Virus record (IMG/VR): IMGVR_UViG_3300033143_003083
Coordinates: 1 to 64,000 of that record
Source of the DNA: a virus
Reading direction: 5' to 3' (one strand)
Length of the DNA stretch: 64,000 nucleotides
Below, piece after piece: positions 8,913 to 16,821 of this stretch. The notes beneath the pieces were generated by a model, which saw only the letters and a list, made by a program, of their open reading frames with translations, had not been told where the DNA came from and did not search any database. The position numbers and the translations under genes were made by a program. The stretch's first letter is position 1. Every line of letters starts with the position of its first letter.

Positions 8913-8939
8913 CTCTATATACAAAATCGGAGTATTCAG

Positions 8940-10730
8940 TTGAAATTAATAGAAGTTTTTGCAGCAAAAGATGAAACCCTCACAGAAGGACTCAAATTTG
9001 GCAGAAAAGAAATTGCACTTGTTAACAGGGAAGCAAAAAATGTGAATGTGGGTATCGAATGGGAATACCATGTAAATTCTGAACTTCTTGAAAAAGACAA
9101 AGAAGATTTTGATGAACATGACATTAACGTTCTTGCTGATGAAAAAATGCATAGAGATATGGCACGTCAGAAAGTTGAATGGACTGACAATTTCATTAAT
9201 GATTACATGGAAGCATATCAGGTGGAGAGTAACACCACTGGTCTTAATTACATAAAACGTGTCAGCAGTGAATTTTCAAAACACGTTGATACTATTGTGA
9301 CATATGAAGACGATTTCGAAAGAATAATGGGTACTTATGAATCTGGTGATGATTTAGACGAAGAAGACAAAACTGTTATCAGAGAATACCTATATAGTGC
9401 TGTGACAGTAGGTGACAAGTTCAATACTATACAAGTAACCATGAATAACATTAACAGGGACAAAGAAGAAGAATTATCACAATGGATTCATCTTATCTCT
9501 GGTGGTAGCAGGAACATAGTCACTGAGTTAGATGAAGCTACTGACAACATGAATGAATTTCTGCAATGGGTAAAACGTTTAACAACTCTTGAAAAAACAC
9601 GTAGTGGTTTCACTAACTATGACGGACTAATTCAAAAATATGATCAAAAAGGTAAAGGATTCTTTGTTGAATTTTATACATCACAACAATGGTTAGAACA
9701 AGTACAAGTATTGGTAGGTGATGATGACACATGGACATTCAAAGTTCGCGCCCATTACACTATGGATGCAGTCGAAGCATGGGATGATCAATTAGCAACT
9801 AACCCAGAATTGTTATTAGGTTATGATCCAAAAAATCTTGATGAAACTCCTTTCTGGTCACAAGCAGAACAAGAACTCTCTGGCGAAGGTGATCCAATTC
9901 ACTCACAAGATTATGTTGATTACATTACCGAGATATTACAGAAACGTAATCCTTGGAATATTGATTTTAATGATATTGAACGTGTATTAATTGAAGCTGG
10001 TGTGACTGACGGTGTAGAAACTGTCTCTAAGCCTCTGAAGCTGAATGACTCATTAGCATTAAACGAACAGATGCTGACGCATATACGGGATGTTGGTTGG
10101 ACAGACGAAGGTACAGGACTTCATGTTAACGTTTCGTTAAGGGGTATGAACTTCAAACGAGATAACTTTAATCCTGCTAAATTAATATTACTGCTTAACC
10201 CTAAAATGTTACAGGAATTCTTCCAATTACGTGGGTATGTCGGTGATCAATTCGATGGACTCACTGATATGAAATTAAGTGATATGGCATGGGGTGTTGC
10301 CAAGTATGGTAGGGGGTCACTCATAGAACATTTCGAGAAGTCAGCATTTGACCACGACAAACACAGACAAGTTAATTTTAATAATTTCCATACTAAATCT
10401 TTTGATATGGATCTCAGTCTTGACAGAATTGAATTTCGTTATATTGGTGGTAAGGACTACGAACATCGTCAAAAAACGATTGAATGGCATATTTACCGCA
10501 TGGTTTACCTTACTATGGTCGCTTTTAACGAAGGATTTGCCGAAAAAGAGTATCTTAAGGAAATGCAAAAGGTATTAGACCGCGAATCTAAAGAGAAATT
10601 TGCTGGTATGTCGTTTTTTGAACTGGTTGAATGGTGGAAACGTAATCCTGATGGATCTTATAATGATTTGAACGTACATGCAACGATGGGTAAACGTAAT
10701 ACACTACATAAGAAGATAAGTGGAAGATGA
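8940..10730 (+). CDS. Capsid-targeted candidate cargo, amidoligase-like
   Basis: 596 residues with a TTG start at 8940 behind GGAG (spacing 7); no in-frame ATG gives the shared N-terminus. It begins MKLIEVFAAK and has LTE followed by G at residues 14-17, fitting a gp21-type prohead protease site (L/I-x-E before a small residue). The core shows NVGIEWEYHV (about 35-45), GTGLHVNVSLRG (about 388-400) and RIEFRYIGGKDYEHR (about 500-515). This order of a GxExE-type strand, HVN and ExR is that of the COOH-NH2 amidoligase branch of the glutamine-synthetase fold. Substrate unknown. First gene of a plus-strand operon with ATGA overlaps. Confidence 0.5.
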   Translation: MKLIEVFAAKDETLTEGLKFGRKEIALVNREAKNVNVGIEWEYHVNSELLEKDKEDFDEHDINVLADEKMHRDMARQKVEWTDNFINDYMEAYQVESNTTGLNYIKRVSSEFSKHVDTIVTYEDDFERIMGTYESGDDLDEEDKTVIREYLYSAVTVGDKFNTIQVTMNNINRDKEEELSQWIHLISGGSRNIVTELDEATDNMNEFLQWVKRLTTLEKTRSGFTNYDGLIQKYDQKGKGFFVEFYTSQQWLEQVQVLVGDDDTWTFKVRAHYTMDAVEAWDDQLATNPELLLGYDPKNLDETPFWSQAEQELSGEGDPIHSQDYVDYITEILQKRNPWNIDFNDIERVLIEAGVTDGVETVSKPLKLNDSLALNEQMLTHIRDVGWTDEGTGLHVNVSLRGMNFKRDNFNPAKLILLLNPKMLQEFFQLRGYVGDQFDGLTDMKLSDMAWGVAKYGRGSLIEHFEKSAFDHDKHRQVNFNNFHTKSFDMDLSLDRIEFRYIGGKDYEHRQKTIEWHIYRMVYLTMVAFNEGFAEKEYLKEMQKVLDRESKEKFAGMSFFELVEWWKRNPDGSYNDLNVHATMGKRNTLHKKISGR

Positions 10731-12244
10731 AGTTAACTAAATTATTTGAGTATTACGAACAAATTTTGCTTGAAGGTAAGATTGAACTGATTGCCAAGAA
10801 ACAAGGTAAGAAGATTAAGAAAGCATTATATAAAGACAAACCCAGAATGAATACATTAGGGCATTTTCATCATGCAGGTGGTAAATGGGATGGCAAGAGT
10901 AACATCAAAGACATATCTGACCAAGATGTTATTGGGGTACTCACATTATTTCAATCTAAAATTCATAAGAAGTATGTTCAATGGTTAGCTAATCGTTATG
11001 CCAACTATGAATTTAAACTTGAAGATTGGTCACAGGTACGAAGCGAATTAAAAGAATTTGATAAAGTTAAATCCAGATTAGCTATTAAAGATATCAATCA
11101 ATACAAGTCATTAACATCATTGTATTCAGCATTAGATGAATTCAAAGACAAAGATGTTAGGTCTAATACACAAAAAAGCAAAGATGAACGTAAGGCATTG
11201 TTTGATGATGGTGAAGCAGAATTGTTCTATAAAGATTCCCTTATAACCATTACAGTTCCTAAAACAGCGAACGCCGCATGTGAATTAGGTAAGGGTACTC
11301 GCTGGTGTACATCTGCCAGAACTCATAACGCATTTCATCAATACAGCAGACAAGGTGATCTGTATATTGTTGATACCAAGAAAGAAAAATTTCAATTGCA
11401 TTTTGAATCAGGTCAATTTATGGATGAAGAAGATGTTGAACTTGATTTCCCTGAATTATTTGAAAAATATCCGACAATGTATAAGTCATTAAAAAAAGCA
11501 TTTGGTAAAGATAAAGTTAAACAATTTTTGACACCTAAACAGGTATTAGAAGAAGATGGTTATAAGGGTTTAGTTGATGTACTCAAAAAACAAGAATTAA
11601 AGTTTGATGGTGACAACAATCTTATTATAACTGAACACCCAAATGTAGAAGATTTGATTGATGATTATGGTGATGATAGTGCCAAATGGGTAATAAAGGT
11701 ATTACAGGGAGAGGAAGAAGCATTTGGTAGTGATTATGTTCCTACTAGCAGTGATTTTGATTACCTCCTGTCTGCCGAACAAGAAAAAATATTAAACAAG
11801 TATGCTGCTGAAAAATATCCAGATGAATGGGAAGATGATGAAGATTGGTACGATGTATTAGAATCTAGTGGTGATGAAACACTGGACGAACTACGACAAC
11901 TTTACTGGCAAGCATCAGAAAGTGGTGCTCAATCTGAAATGTCTAAATTATTAGAGTCATCCCTAGAAGATTTTCATGAAGAATTTGAACTTGATCCTGA
12001 TGGACTTGAGTGGGACAAAAAATATAATGTTATCCTTCCTAAAGCTACCCTGATAGATTATGTTGAGAATCCCAAAAAATACGATTTACATATACCCACA
12101 ATAGATGCTTTGGTTGAGGCACATGGGGACACATTCTATTTTGATATAAGCATATCTTTGGTACATCCTCGTTATGGATATACTGATATGGATGATGAAT
12201 ATTTCAAATCTGAAGCAGACGCATTACTTAAGGATATCAAATGA
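10727..12244 (+). CDS. Capsid-targeted candidate cargo, WCTS-family paralogue 1
   Basis: 505 residues, with an ATGA overlap to the previous gene. The N-terminus MKLTKLFEYYEQILLEGK carries both LFE and an LLE-G cleavage-like site. About residues 80-130 contain IHKKYVQWLANRY and a charged helical region. About 180-240 contain a distinctive GKGTRWCTSART motif followed by an aromatic/basic beta segment. The first 250 residues are closely paralogous to the 534-residue protein at 20360; the acidic C-terminal halves diverge. The GTRWCT domain is familiar from phage proteins of unknown function, and I make no enzymatic claim. Confidence 0.6.
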   Translation: MKLTKLFEYYEQILLEGKIELIAKKQGKKIKKALYKDKPRMNTLGHFHHAGGKWDGKSNIKDISDQDVIGVLTLFQSKIHKKYVQWLANRYANYEFKLEDWSQVRSELKEFDKVKSRLAIKDINQYKSLTSLYSALDEFKDKDVRSNTQKSKDERKALFDDGEAELFYKDSLITITVPKTANAACELGKGTRWCTSARTHNAFHQYSRQGDLYIVDTKKEKFQLHFESGQFMDEEDVELDFPELFEKYPTMYKSLKKAFGKDKVKQFLTPKQVLEEDGYKGLVDVLKKQELKFDGDNNLIITEHPNVEDLIDDYGDDSAKWVIKVLQGEEEAFGSDYVPTSSDFDYLLSAEQEKILNKYAAEKYPDEWEDDEDWYDVLESSGDETLDELRQLYWQASESGAQSEMSKLLESSLEDFHEEFELDPDGLEWDKKYNVILPKATLIDYVENPKKYDLHIPTIDALVEAHGDTFYFDISISLVHPRYGYTDMDDEYFKSEADALLKDIK

Positions 12245-12831
12245 AACTTGACATACTATTCGAACGGACTATCTCTGATATCCGGTTAAAGAAAATTATC
12301 ACCAAGGGATTCATTGATAACCTTGATAATTACACAAATCATTTTCTTGATTATTTCAAAGTTTATAATAATGAATATGCAGATATGGATGATGGTGACA
12401 TCAAAGAATTACCTGCATATAAAGAATACTTACAGGATGAATTACGTAATAAGTTTGATGATGCATTCGAAGAAATTTTTAATAACATTCATCAGGGTAA
12501 GATCACATTGTATCGTGACATGACAGTGCGTAAGGATTGGGTGGAGCATCTTGCAAAACATCCTAACTCACGCATAGGTAAGTACTGGTCATGGGACGAA
12601 GCAGCAGCAGACGCTCACTGGGGTACGTTTGGTGACAAGGTGGCATCCATTGTCATTGAGATACCAGAAAAGTTTATTGATTGGGAAGAAACGTTTCAGG
12701 CGAATCTTCAGATTCAGGAAGAAAAAGAAATTACACTATTCAAGAATACTCCGATTAAGATTAAGGCAATCCTGAACAAAGGTAAACCTGAAGATATATC
12801 TTCAATTGAAAATAACAGGTACAAAGCATAA
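12241..12831 (+). CDS. Capsid-targeted ADP-ribosyltransferase-like protein (Alt analogue)
   Basis: 196 residues starting MKLDILFERT. The C-terminal half carries an ADP-ribosyltransferase-like signature: ITLYRDM (Arg of motif 1, about residue 97), RIGKYWSWDEAAADAHWG (the aromatic-Ser motif with a following Ala-rich helix, about 118-135) and EEKEITLF near residue 165 (candidate ExE motif). T4 Alt is an injected head-borne ADP-ribosyltransferase beginning MELITELFDE, so targeting peptide and fold agree. The target protein is unknown. ATGA-coupled to its neighbours. Confidence 0.55.
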   Translation: MKLDILFERTISDIRLKKIITKGFIDNLDNYTNHFLDYFKVYNNEYADMDDGDIKELPAYKEYLQDELRNKFDDAFEEIFNNIHQGKITLYRDMTVRKDWVEHLAKHPNSRIGKYWSWDEAAADAHWGTFGDKVASIVIEIPEKFIDWEETFQANLQIQEEKEITLFKNTPIKIKAILNKGKPEDISSIENNRYKA

Positions 12832-13235
12832 TGAAACTCAATACATTATTTGAGAGCGAACTGAATGATAATAAGGATTATGTCCGTAAAATTTATGCAG
12901 CAGGACACCCGAACCCAATAGGTCGTGGTGTAATATTCGTCAAAGGAACTCAAGAAGAAAATGGGTATATCGTTGTTGAATTGAAACCGATGGTTAACTT
13001 TGTACACATAACCGAAATACGTGTTCTTGAGGGTAAGTACAAAGAAGGTTATGGTGATACTGTAATGAAGATACTTACTAAAGAAGCAGACAAGATGAAT
13101 GTCACCTTGCATTTAGCAGCAGTTCCATTGAAGGGCGAAGGTAAGACAATACCAAAAGGTAAGTTGAAATCATTCTATAAGAAGCATGGGTTCGTGTCTG
13201 AAGGTGGTGATGTTATGCGTAGAGAACCTAAATGA
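12831..13235 (+). CDS. Capsid-targeted GNAT acetyltransferase-like protein 1
   Basis: 134 residues beginning MKLNTLFES, with an E-S cleavage-like bond at 8-9. The body fits a compact GNAT fold: strand ITEIRVLEGKYKEGYGD with a degenerate acetyl-CoA loop, helix TVMKILTKEADKM, then a terminal LKSFYKKHGFVSEGG, the usual last helix-strand of N-acetyltransferases. It overlaps the next gene by four bases. Substrate unknown; protein or small-molecule acetylation in the newly infected cell is a plausible role. Confidence 0.6.
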   Translation: MKLNTLFESELNDNKDYVRKIYAAGHPNPIGRGVIFVKGTQEENGYIVVELKPMVNFVHITEIRVLEGKYKEGYGDTVMKILTKEADKMNVTLHLAAVPLKGEGKTIPKGKLKSFYKKHGFVSEGGDVMRREPK

Positions 13236-13597
13236 AACTCAATCTATTATTTGAGAATGTTGAATACCAAGCATTCAGTAAGTACATCACAAAGAAGTAC
13301 AATGTAAGAACATTCTTCATCAATCAATCAGGGAATGACATTGAACTCAACAGCATAATCATAGCAAAAGAAAATCAGAAAGAAGGTATCGGGTCTGATG
13401 TGATGAAAGAACTCATTAAGTTTGCTGATAGTAAGGGTAAGAGAATCATATTGGGTGTTGGTGTAAAGGATAGCATTCATGGTACTACGTCCAGATCGCG
13501 TCTGGTTAAGTTCTATAAGCGGTTCGGATTCAAAGAGAACAAAGGGCGTAAGAAAGATTTCAGTGTATCTGCCGGTATGATACGCAATCCAAAGTAA
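13232..13597 (+). CDS. Capsid-targeted GNAT acetyltransferase-like protein 2
   Basis: 121 residues beginning MKLNLLFENV. It has a clear GNAT core: a strand ending IIIAKENQ, the Q/R-x-x-G-x-G-like loop QKEGIGSDVM, helix KELIKFADSKG, and C-terminal LVKFYKRFGFKENKG. Related in layout to the previous gene, so probably an old tandem duplication. Last gene of the first cargo operon; its stop abuts the stop of the convergent gene at 13598 with no terminator hairpin between them. Confidence 0.65.
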   Translation: MKLNLLFENVEYQAFSKYITKKYNVRTFFINQSGNDIELNSIIIAKENQKEGIGSDVMKELIKFADSKGKRIILGVGVKDSIHGTTSRSRLVKFYKRFGFKENKGRKKDFSVSAGMIRNPK

Positions 13598-13852
13598 TTA
13601 TAATTTATTCATCAGCATAAGACTTTCACCCAGTTCAGATATCTTTATATGATTACGTTCAGAGCATAGTTGTTGGGTGATAACCTGTGTTGAATCACCT
13701 AACGTCATTCCAATATCATCAGCAGTAACATAAACGATATACCCTGACTCCAAATGACTATACCATAACAAAACATTAGTTTTATAAGAATTACCAAGGT
13801 CAAACGCTTTGTTCAGATCAACAGTACTCCAAAAATCTAAGAAGTCTTTCAT
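13598..13852 (-). CDS. Family H small protein (wing-like C-terminus)
   Basis: 84 residues from the ATG at 13852 (MKDFLDFW), which overlaps the upstream TGA as ATGA. A further ATG 12 nt upstream lies inside the conserved WWML coding tail of the previous gene and is less likely. The C-terminus reads HIKISELGESLMLMNKL, the same ISExGxxLxxxxKL ending as other family H members, which resembles the last helix and wing of a mini winged-helix. Function unknown. Confidence 0.6.
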   Translation of the reverse strand: MKDFLDFWSTVDLNKAFDLGNSYKTNVLLWYSHLESGYIVYVTADDIGMTLGDSTQVITQQLCSERNHIKISELGESLMLMNKL

Positions 13853-14085
13853 AACATCCACCACTCATGCAAGTGTTCATTCTCAACAATGTAATTCCAT
13901 GCGTCTTCATACGTAGTATAACTTCTGCGGCCTGATGGTGGTATCTTATGTTCCCTTATGAATTCAACTAAAATAGCTGCCCCACCATGATAATTTAGTT
14001 TACTAAAAACATTAGGGAACAGGTGCTCATTAAGTTTGGGGTATTGCCTCTCCACTTTTTCATGAAAATCTATACTCTTATTCAC
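13849..14085 (-). CDS. Family W small protein (WWML tail)
   Basis: 78 residues, with a probable GTG start at 14085 in a GTGA overlap with the preceding stop. Pattern: N-terminal helix, QYPKLNEHLF, an aliphatic middle, then a terminal YTTYEDAWNYIVENEHLHEWWML. Member of a family of small acidic proteins repeated through 13.8-16.8 kb. Function unknown. Confidence 0.65.
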   Translation of the reverse strand: MNKSIDFHEKVERQYPKLNEHLFPNVFSKLNYHGGAAILVEFIREHKIPPSGRRSYTTYEDAWNYIVENEHLHEWWML

Positions 14086-14318
14086 AACATCCACCAGATA
14101 TGTTTGTCTTCGTTGTCACAGATGTATTTCCATATAATTTCATACGTTAAATTATCTTTGGTTGGACAATTGCATTGGTGATTCACAAAATCAAGTACTA
14201 ACGACAAGTTTTCAAAGGTATCATCTAATACATAAGAGTACCCTGCAAAAATGTGGTCATGCAATTCAGGGTAATAATCATACACTAATGATTTAAAATG
14301 GTCTAAATCTTTAATCAA
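14082..14318 (-). CDS. Family W small protein, TTG start
   Basis: 78 residues with a TTG start at 14318 behind AGGTAAG. It shares YYPELHDHIF near residue 17 and ends IWKYICDNEDKHIWWML. Its stop region TGGTGGATGTTGTGA also contains the next gene's start. Function unknown. Confidence 0.6.
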   Translation of the reverse strand: MIKDLDHFKSLVYDYYPELHDHIFAGYSYVLDDTFENLSLVLDFVNHQCNCPTKDNLTYEIIWKYICDNEDKHIWWML

Positions 14319-14319
14319 C

Positions 14320-14484
14320 TTACTTACCTGTTATTTTCTCATACTGGTCAACAACATCAAAGAATAAATCATATGCGGCATCACCGGACGTGTCAGCAGC
14401 TTCACGTGCTTCTTTCGAACTCCCCCATTGATCTACCCATTCCATAGTTTTATCAAACCATTCAATTTTTTCTTCGTCTGTCAT
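14320..14484 (-). CDS. Small acidic hypothetical protein, 54 aa
   Basis: Begins MTDEEKIEWFDKTMEWV and ends YEKITGK with TAA at 14320. Predicted all-helical and acidic. An ATAGGTG element lies just upstream (GGTG, spacing about 6). It fills the otherwise empty 170-bp gap between two family genes in the same direction. Confidence 0.55.
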   Translation of the reverse strand: MTDEEKIEWFDKTMEWVDQWGSSKEAREAADTSGDAAYDLFFDVVDQYEKITGK

Positions 14485-14491
14485 ATATCAC

Positions 14492-14722
14492 CTATAATTC
14501 ATCAAATAATTGTATACTGAGTTCAGCTTCAACCCTGTCATGAATTTCTTGTGCAGTACCTGCAATCGTCTTAAAGATCATTGTATTTTTTGCATATGAG
14601 TACACAGTACCCCCAACCCCACGAGTAAATTCAATGATGTTATAATTGCTGCCACCCACACTGTCAGTAATAATATACTTTTTGTGCTGGTCATCTATAA
14701 TTATTGGTTTGCCCAGACTCAT
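14492..14722 (-). CDS. Small hypothetical protein, pairs with its upstream neighbour
   Basis: 76 residues; shares KxYxxxDSxxGxxYxIxE (KKYIITDSVGGSNYNIIEF) with the upstream gene at 14722-14982, so the two look like tandem paralogues. It ends with an acidic SIQLFDEL. One-base stop/start overlap (TAATG). Function unknown. Confidence 0.6.
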   Translation of the reverse strand: MSLGKPIIIDDQHKKYIITDSVGGSNYNIIEFTRGVGGTVYSYAKNTMIFKTIAGTAQEIHDRVEAELSIQLFDEL

Positions 14723-14982
14723 TATAATTTTCTCATTAGACGTTTAGCATAAGTTTTTTCTATTTCATCATGTAGGAATTGTGCTGAATCATTACATTGT
14801 CTCATATAATTACCTTTGAGATCATATGCAACCCAATAATTATAAGGTAATATTAAAGGTGTTATCTTAAAATTACCTTTATACTCACGTTCGACAATTT
14901 CATAATCATGACCGGCAAAACTATCTGTTACCTTATGATAGATTTTGCCCTTACGATGTTTAATTCGTCTGCCTAACATCAT
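14722..14982 (-). CDS. Small basic hypothetical protein, tandem paralogue
   Basis: 86 residues from the ATG at 14982 (MMLGRRIKHRKG), which overlaps the upstream TGA; a longer frame from 15042 would run deep into that gene. It contains KIYHKVTDSFAGHDYEIVE, aligning with the downstream gene. Basic, with a helical C-terminus. Function unknown. Confidence 0.55.
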   Translation of the reverse strand: MMLGRRIKHRKGKIYHKVTDSFAGHDYEIVEREYKGNFKITPLILPYNYWVAYDLKGNYMRQCNDSAQFLHDEIEKTYAKRLMRKL

Positions 14983-15209
14983 AACTCCAATGTGATAAAA
15001 ACTGATGTGGGGGCAAATATTACCTTGCCACAATTTGACCATGTTGCTAATTCTCTTACGACTGATACCGGACGGTCTTCAGCAACATTCTTCCTGAAAT
15101 GATTACAGTATGATAACCATATGTCCCACACACAAAATGTAGCAGACATACTGGAATCACTGACTATACCACACATACCCAGACCATTAACTGAGATTGA
15201 ATTTCTCAT
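14979..15209 (-). CDS. Small hypothetical protein
   Basis: 76 residues from the ATG at 15209, chosen because GAGAGGAAGGA lies directly upstream. A TTG at 15224 is an alternative. Contains GLGMCGIVSDS and a CVWDIWLSYCNHF helix with several cysteines. It overlaps the end of the 51-residue gene by 23 bases. Not recognised. Confidence 0.5.
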   Translation of the reverse strand: MRNSISVNGLGMCGIVSDSSMSATFCVWDIWLSYCNHFRKNVAEDRPVSVVRELATWSNCGKVIFAPTSVFITLEL

Positions 15210-15342
15210 TATCCTTCCTCTCAATTTCGTCTAAACGGTCAGCAATACACTTCATCAGTACCGATTTGGTCACAGGGTTCTGAGTATAGTGGTAATCGCG
15301 GAATAAGTCACCTAATGTTGCTGGATTTGCGTCCTTACTCAT
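15187..15342 (-). CDS. Small hypothetical protein, 51 aa
   Basis: Starts MSKDANPATLGDLFRDY in an ATGA overlap with the previous stop, and ends NEKFNLS with TAA at 15187. Helical with charged ends. Its 3' end supplies the Shine-Dalgarno of the next gene. Function unknown. Confidence 0.55.
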   Translation of the reverse strand: MSKDANPATLGDLFRDYHYTQNPVTKSVLMKCIADRLDEIERKDNEKFNLS

Positions 15343-15683
15343 AACTCACCCCATTCTTCATAAGCATCATAAAAAGCATATGCAAGTTCTGTAAATTTGA
15401 ATTCAACAAAATAAACGGTTCTTTTAGGTTTAAGTTTTCTCCCACCGACACACTCAAATCTACCCTTAGTAGTTCTTTCATAGACATGAACATCAGACAA
15501 ACACGAACCTGTACTAATATGAATAATTTCATCTGTGTGATTCATTTTAACGTTGTTTTCAAAACCATTTGCATTAGTTTTCGTCATATAGATTCTGAAC
15601 TTATTAGGTTCAATGACTGTGACACTCTTAGATGCATCACGGTCATGCATGAATTCACATAATTTACCAAGATAATTACTCAT
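15339..15683 (-). CDS. Small hypothetical protein in the W array
   Basis: 114 residues from the ATG at 15683 (MSNYLGKLCEF), directly at the TGGTGGATGTTATGA junction of the preceding family W gene. Beta-rich middle (KFRIYMTK, CLSDVHVYERTTKGRF) and C-terminal aromatic helix AYAFYDAYEEWGEL. Not a W-family member itself. Function unknown. Confidence 0.55.
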   Translation of the reverse strand: MSNYLGKLCEFMHDRDASKSVTVIEPNKFRIYMTKTNANGFENNVKMNHTDEIIHISTGSCLSDVHVYERTTKGRFECVGGRKLKPKRTVYFVEFKFTELAYAFYDAYEEWGEL

Positions 15684-15904
15684 AACATCCACCATTCATG
15701 TAGATCTTCATTGTCATTAATATACTGCCAGATAGTTTCGGGTGTGGTAAGATGCATCATATTGTTTTTCTTCAAAAATATTCTGAGTGCTGTGAATTCT
15801 AATACATTATTATCAAATATATGATTATAAAGTTCAGGATAATAGCGGCGCATATTAATCATTATATCACCGACACCAATAACATGTTTACCCTTATATC
15901 TCAT
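15680..15904 (-). CDS. Family W small protein
   Basis: 74 residues (MRYKGKHVIGV start). RRYYPELYNHIF, then ALRIFLKKNN, then TIWQYINDNEDLHEWWML. The YYPELY...ALRIFLKKNN block is nearly identical in the gene at 16140, so the two are recent paralogues. Confidence 0.65.
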   Translation of the reverse strand: MRYKGKHVIGVGDIMINMRRYYPELYNHIFDNNVLEFTALRIFLKKNNMMHLTTPETIWQYINDNEDLHEWWML

Positions 15905-16143
15905 AACATCCACCATGCATGTAAGTCTTCGTTATCTCTAATATATTGCCATATCTCAACATACTCGTTACCTGAATGTAGTGAGATACCTGATTTTAAT
16001 CTTGTCTTCTTCATAAAGATTGTAAGTGATGTATATGGGGTACGACCTTCACCATATACATATATATAAAGTTCTGGATAATAATGTTTCATATTATTCA
16101 GTAAAGAAGTCATGGTAAGAACGGAGCCATCATCAAATGTCAT
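15901..16143 (-). CDS. Family W small protein
   Basis: 80 residues from the ATG at 16143 (MTFDDGSVL), in an ATGA overlap. KHYYPELYIYVY near residue 20, SLTIFMKKT in the middle, ends IRDNEDLHAWWML. Same architecture as its neighbours. Confidence 0.65.
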   Translation of the reverse strand: MTFDDGSVLTMTSLLNNMKHYYPELYIYVYGEGRTPYTSLTIFMKKTRLKSGISLHSGNEYVEIWQYIRDNEDLHAWWML

Positions 16144-16361
16144 AACATCCACCAATCGTGTAATTCTCTGTTGCACCTGATATGATCCCATATAGCTTCA
16201 ACTGAGGTAAGATGTATTATATTGTTTTTCTTCAAAAAAATTCTGAGTGCAGTATGAGGCAGATCATCATTATCGAATATATGAGTATAAAGTTCAGGAT
16301 AAAATGATTTTATACTATCCATTAACCCTCTTAGATGTATCACATGTTCGCCATTACTCAT
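16140..16361 (-). CDS. Family W small protein
   Basis: 73 residues from the ATG at 16361 (MSNGEHVIHL). Contains KSFYPELYTHIF, ALRIFLKKNNIIHLTS and a final HIRCNRELHDWWML. Closest paralogue is the gene at 15680. Confidence 0.65.
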   Translation of the reverse strand: MSNGEHVIHLRGLMDSIKSFYPELYTHIFDNDDLPHTALRIFLKKNNIIHLTSVEAIWDHIRCNRELHDWWML

Positions 16362-16591
16362 AACATCCACCAATCATGCTTATCTTTATTCACAACAATG
16401 AAATCCCAGATTTCTTGGTAATCCCATACCGACACCTTACCATCACCATGACTACTGATAAAGATGATAAGCGAGTCGTAAGGGTCATTACGACCACCAA
16501 ATATGTATTTGTAAAGTTCTGGGTAATAATATTTCATACTATGTTTCAGTTCATCCATAATACGGACTGAAGATGATGGTATTCTACTCAT
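16358..16591 (-). CDS. Family W small protein
   Basis: 77 residues from the ATG at 16591 (MSRIPSSSV). KYYYPELYKYIF near residue 20, aliphatic LIIFISSHG, ends EIWDFIVVNKDKHDWWML. Junctions on both sides carry TGGTGGATGTTATGA. Confidence 0.65.
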   Translation of the reverse strand: MSRIPSSSVRIMDELKHSMKYYYPELYKYIFGGRNDPYDSLIIFISSHGDGKVSVWDYQEIWDFIVVNKDKHDWWML

Positions 16592-16821
16592 AACATCCAC
16601 CAATCATGCATATCTTCCTTTGCAACAATGTACGCCCATATTTCATTATAAGACAACCTATTAATATCATATGATATCTTATTCATAAAGATATCAAGTG
16701 CTTCATATGAGGCAGCATACCCAAAGAACACATGAGCATGAAGGTCAGGATAATAACGTGCCATATTATGCTTCAGGGCATTCACTGAGAAAATAGGCGC
16801 AGGATGCTTCGTATCATTCAT
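16588..16821 (-). CDS. Family W small protein, first of the array
   Basis: 77 residues, MNDTKHPAPIF start placed directly after the stop of the upstream gene. ARYYPDLHAHVF, ALDIFMNKI, EIWAYIVAKEDMHDWWML. Function unknown. Confidence 0.65.
   Translation of the reverse strand: MNDTKHPAPIFSVNALKHNMARYYPDLHAHVFFGYAASYEALDIFMNKISYDINRLSYNEIWAYIVAKEDMHDWWML

Noticed and set aside
8893-8967. 25-codon N-terminal extension of the neck gene
   Set aside because: It would overlap the divergent cargo gene and both late boxes. Starting at 8892 gives 256 residues, the T4 gp14 length.
13853-16603. MVDVM N-terminal extensions on the WWML-array genes
   Set aside because: The extension is only the out-of-frame reading of the upstream TGGTGGATGTT tail; the ATGA overlap start is consistent with the rest of the genome.
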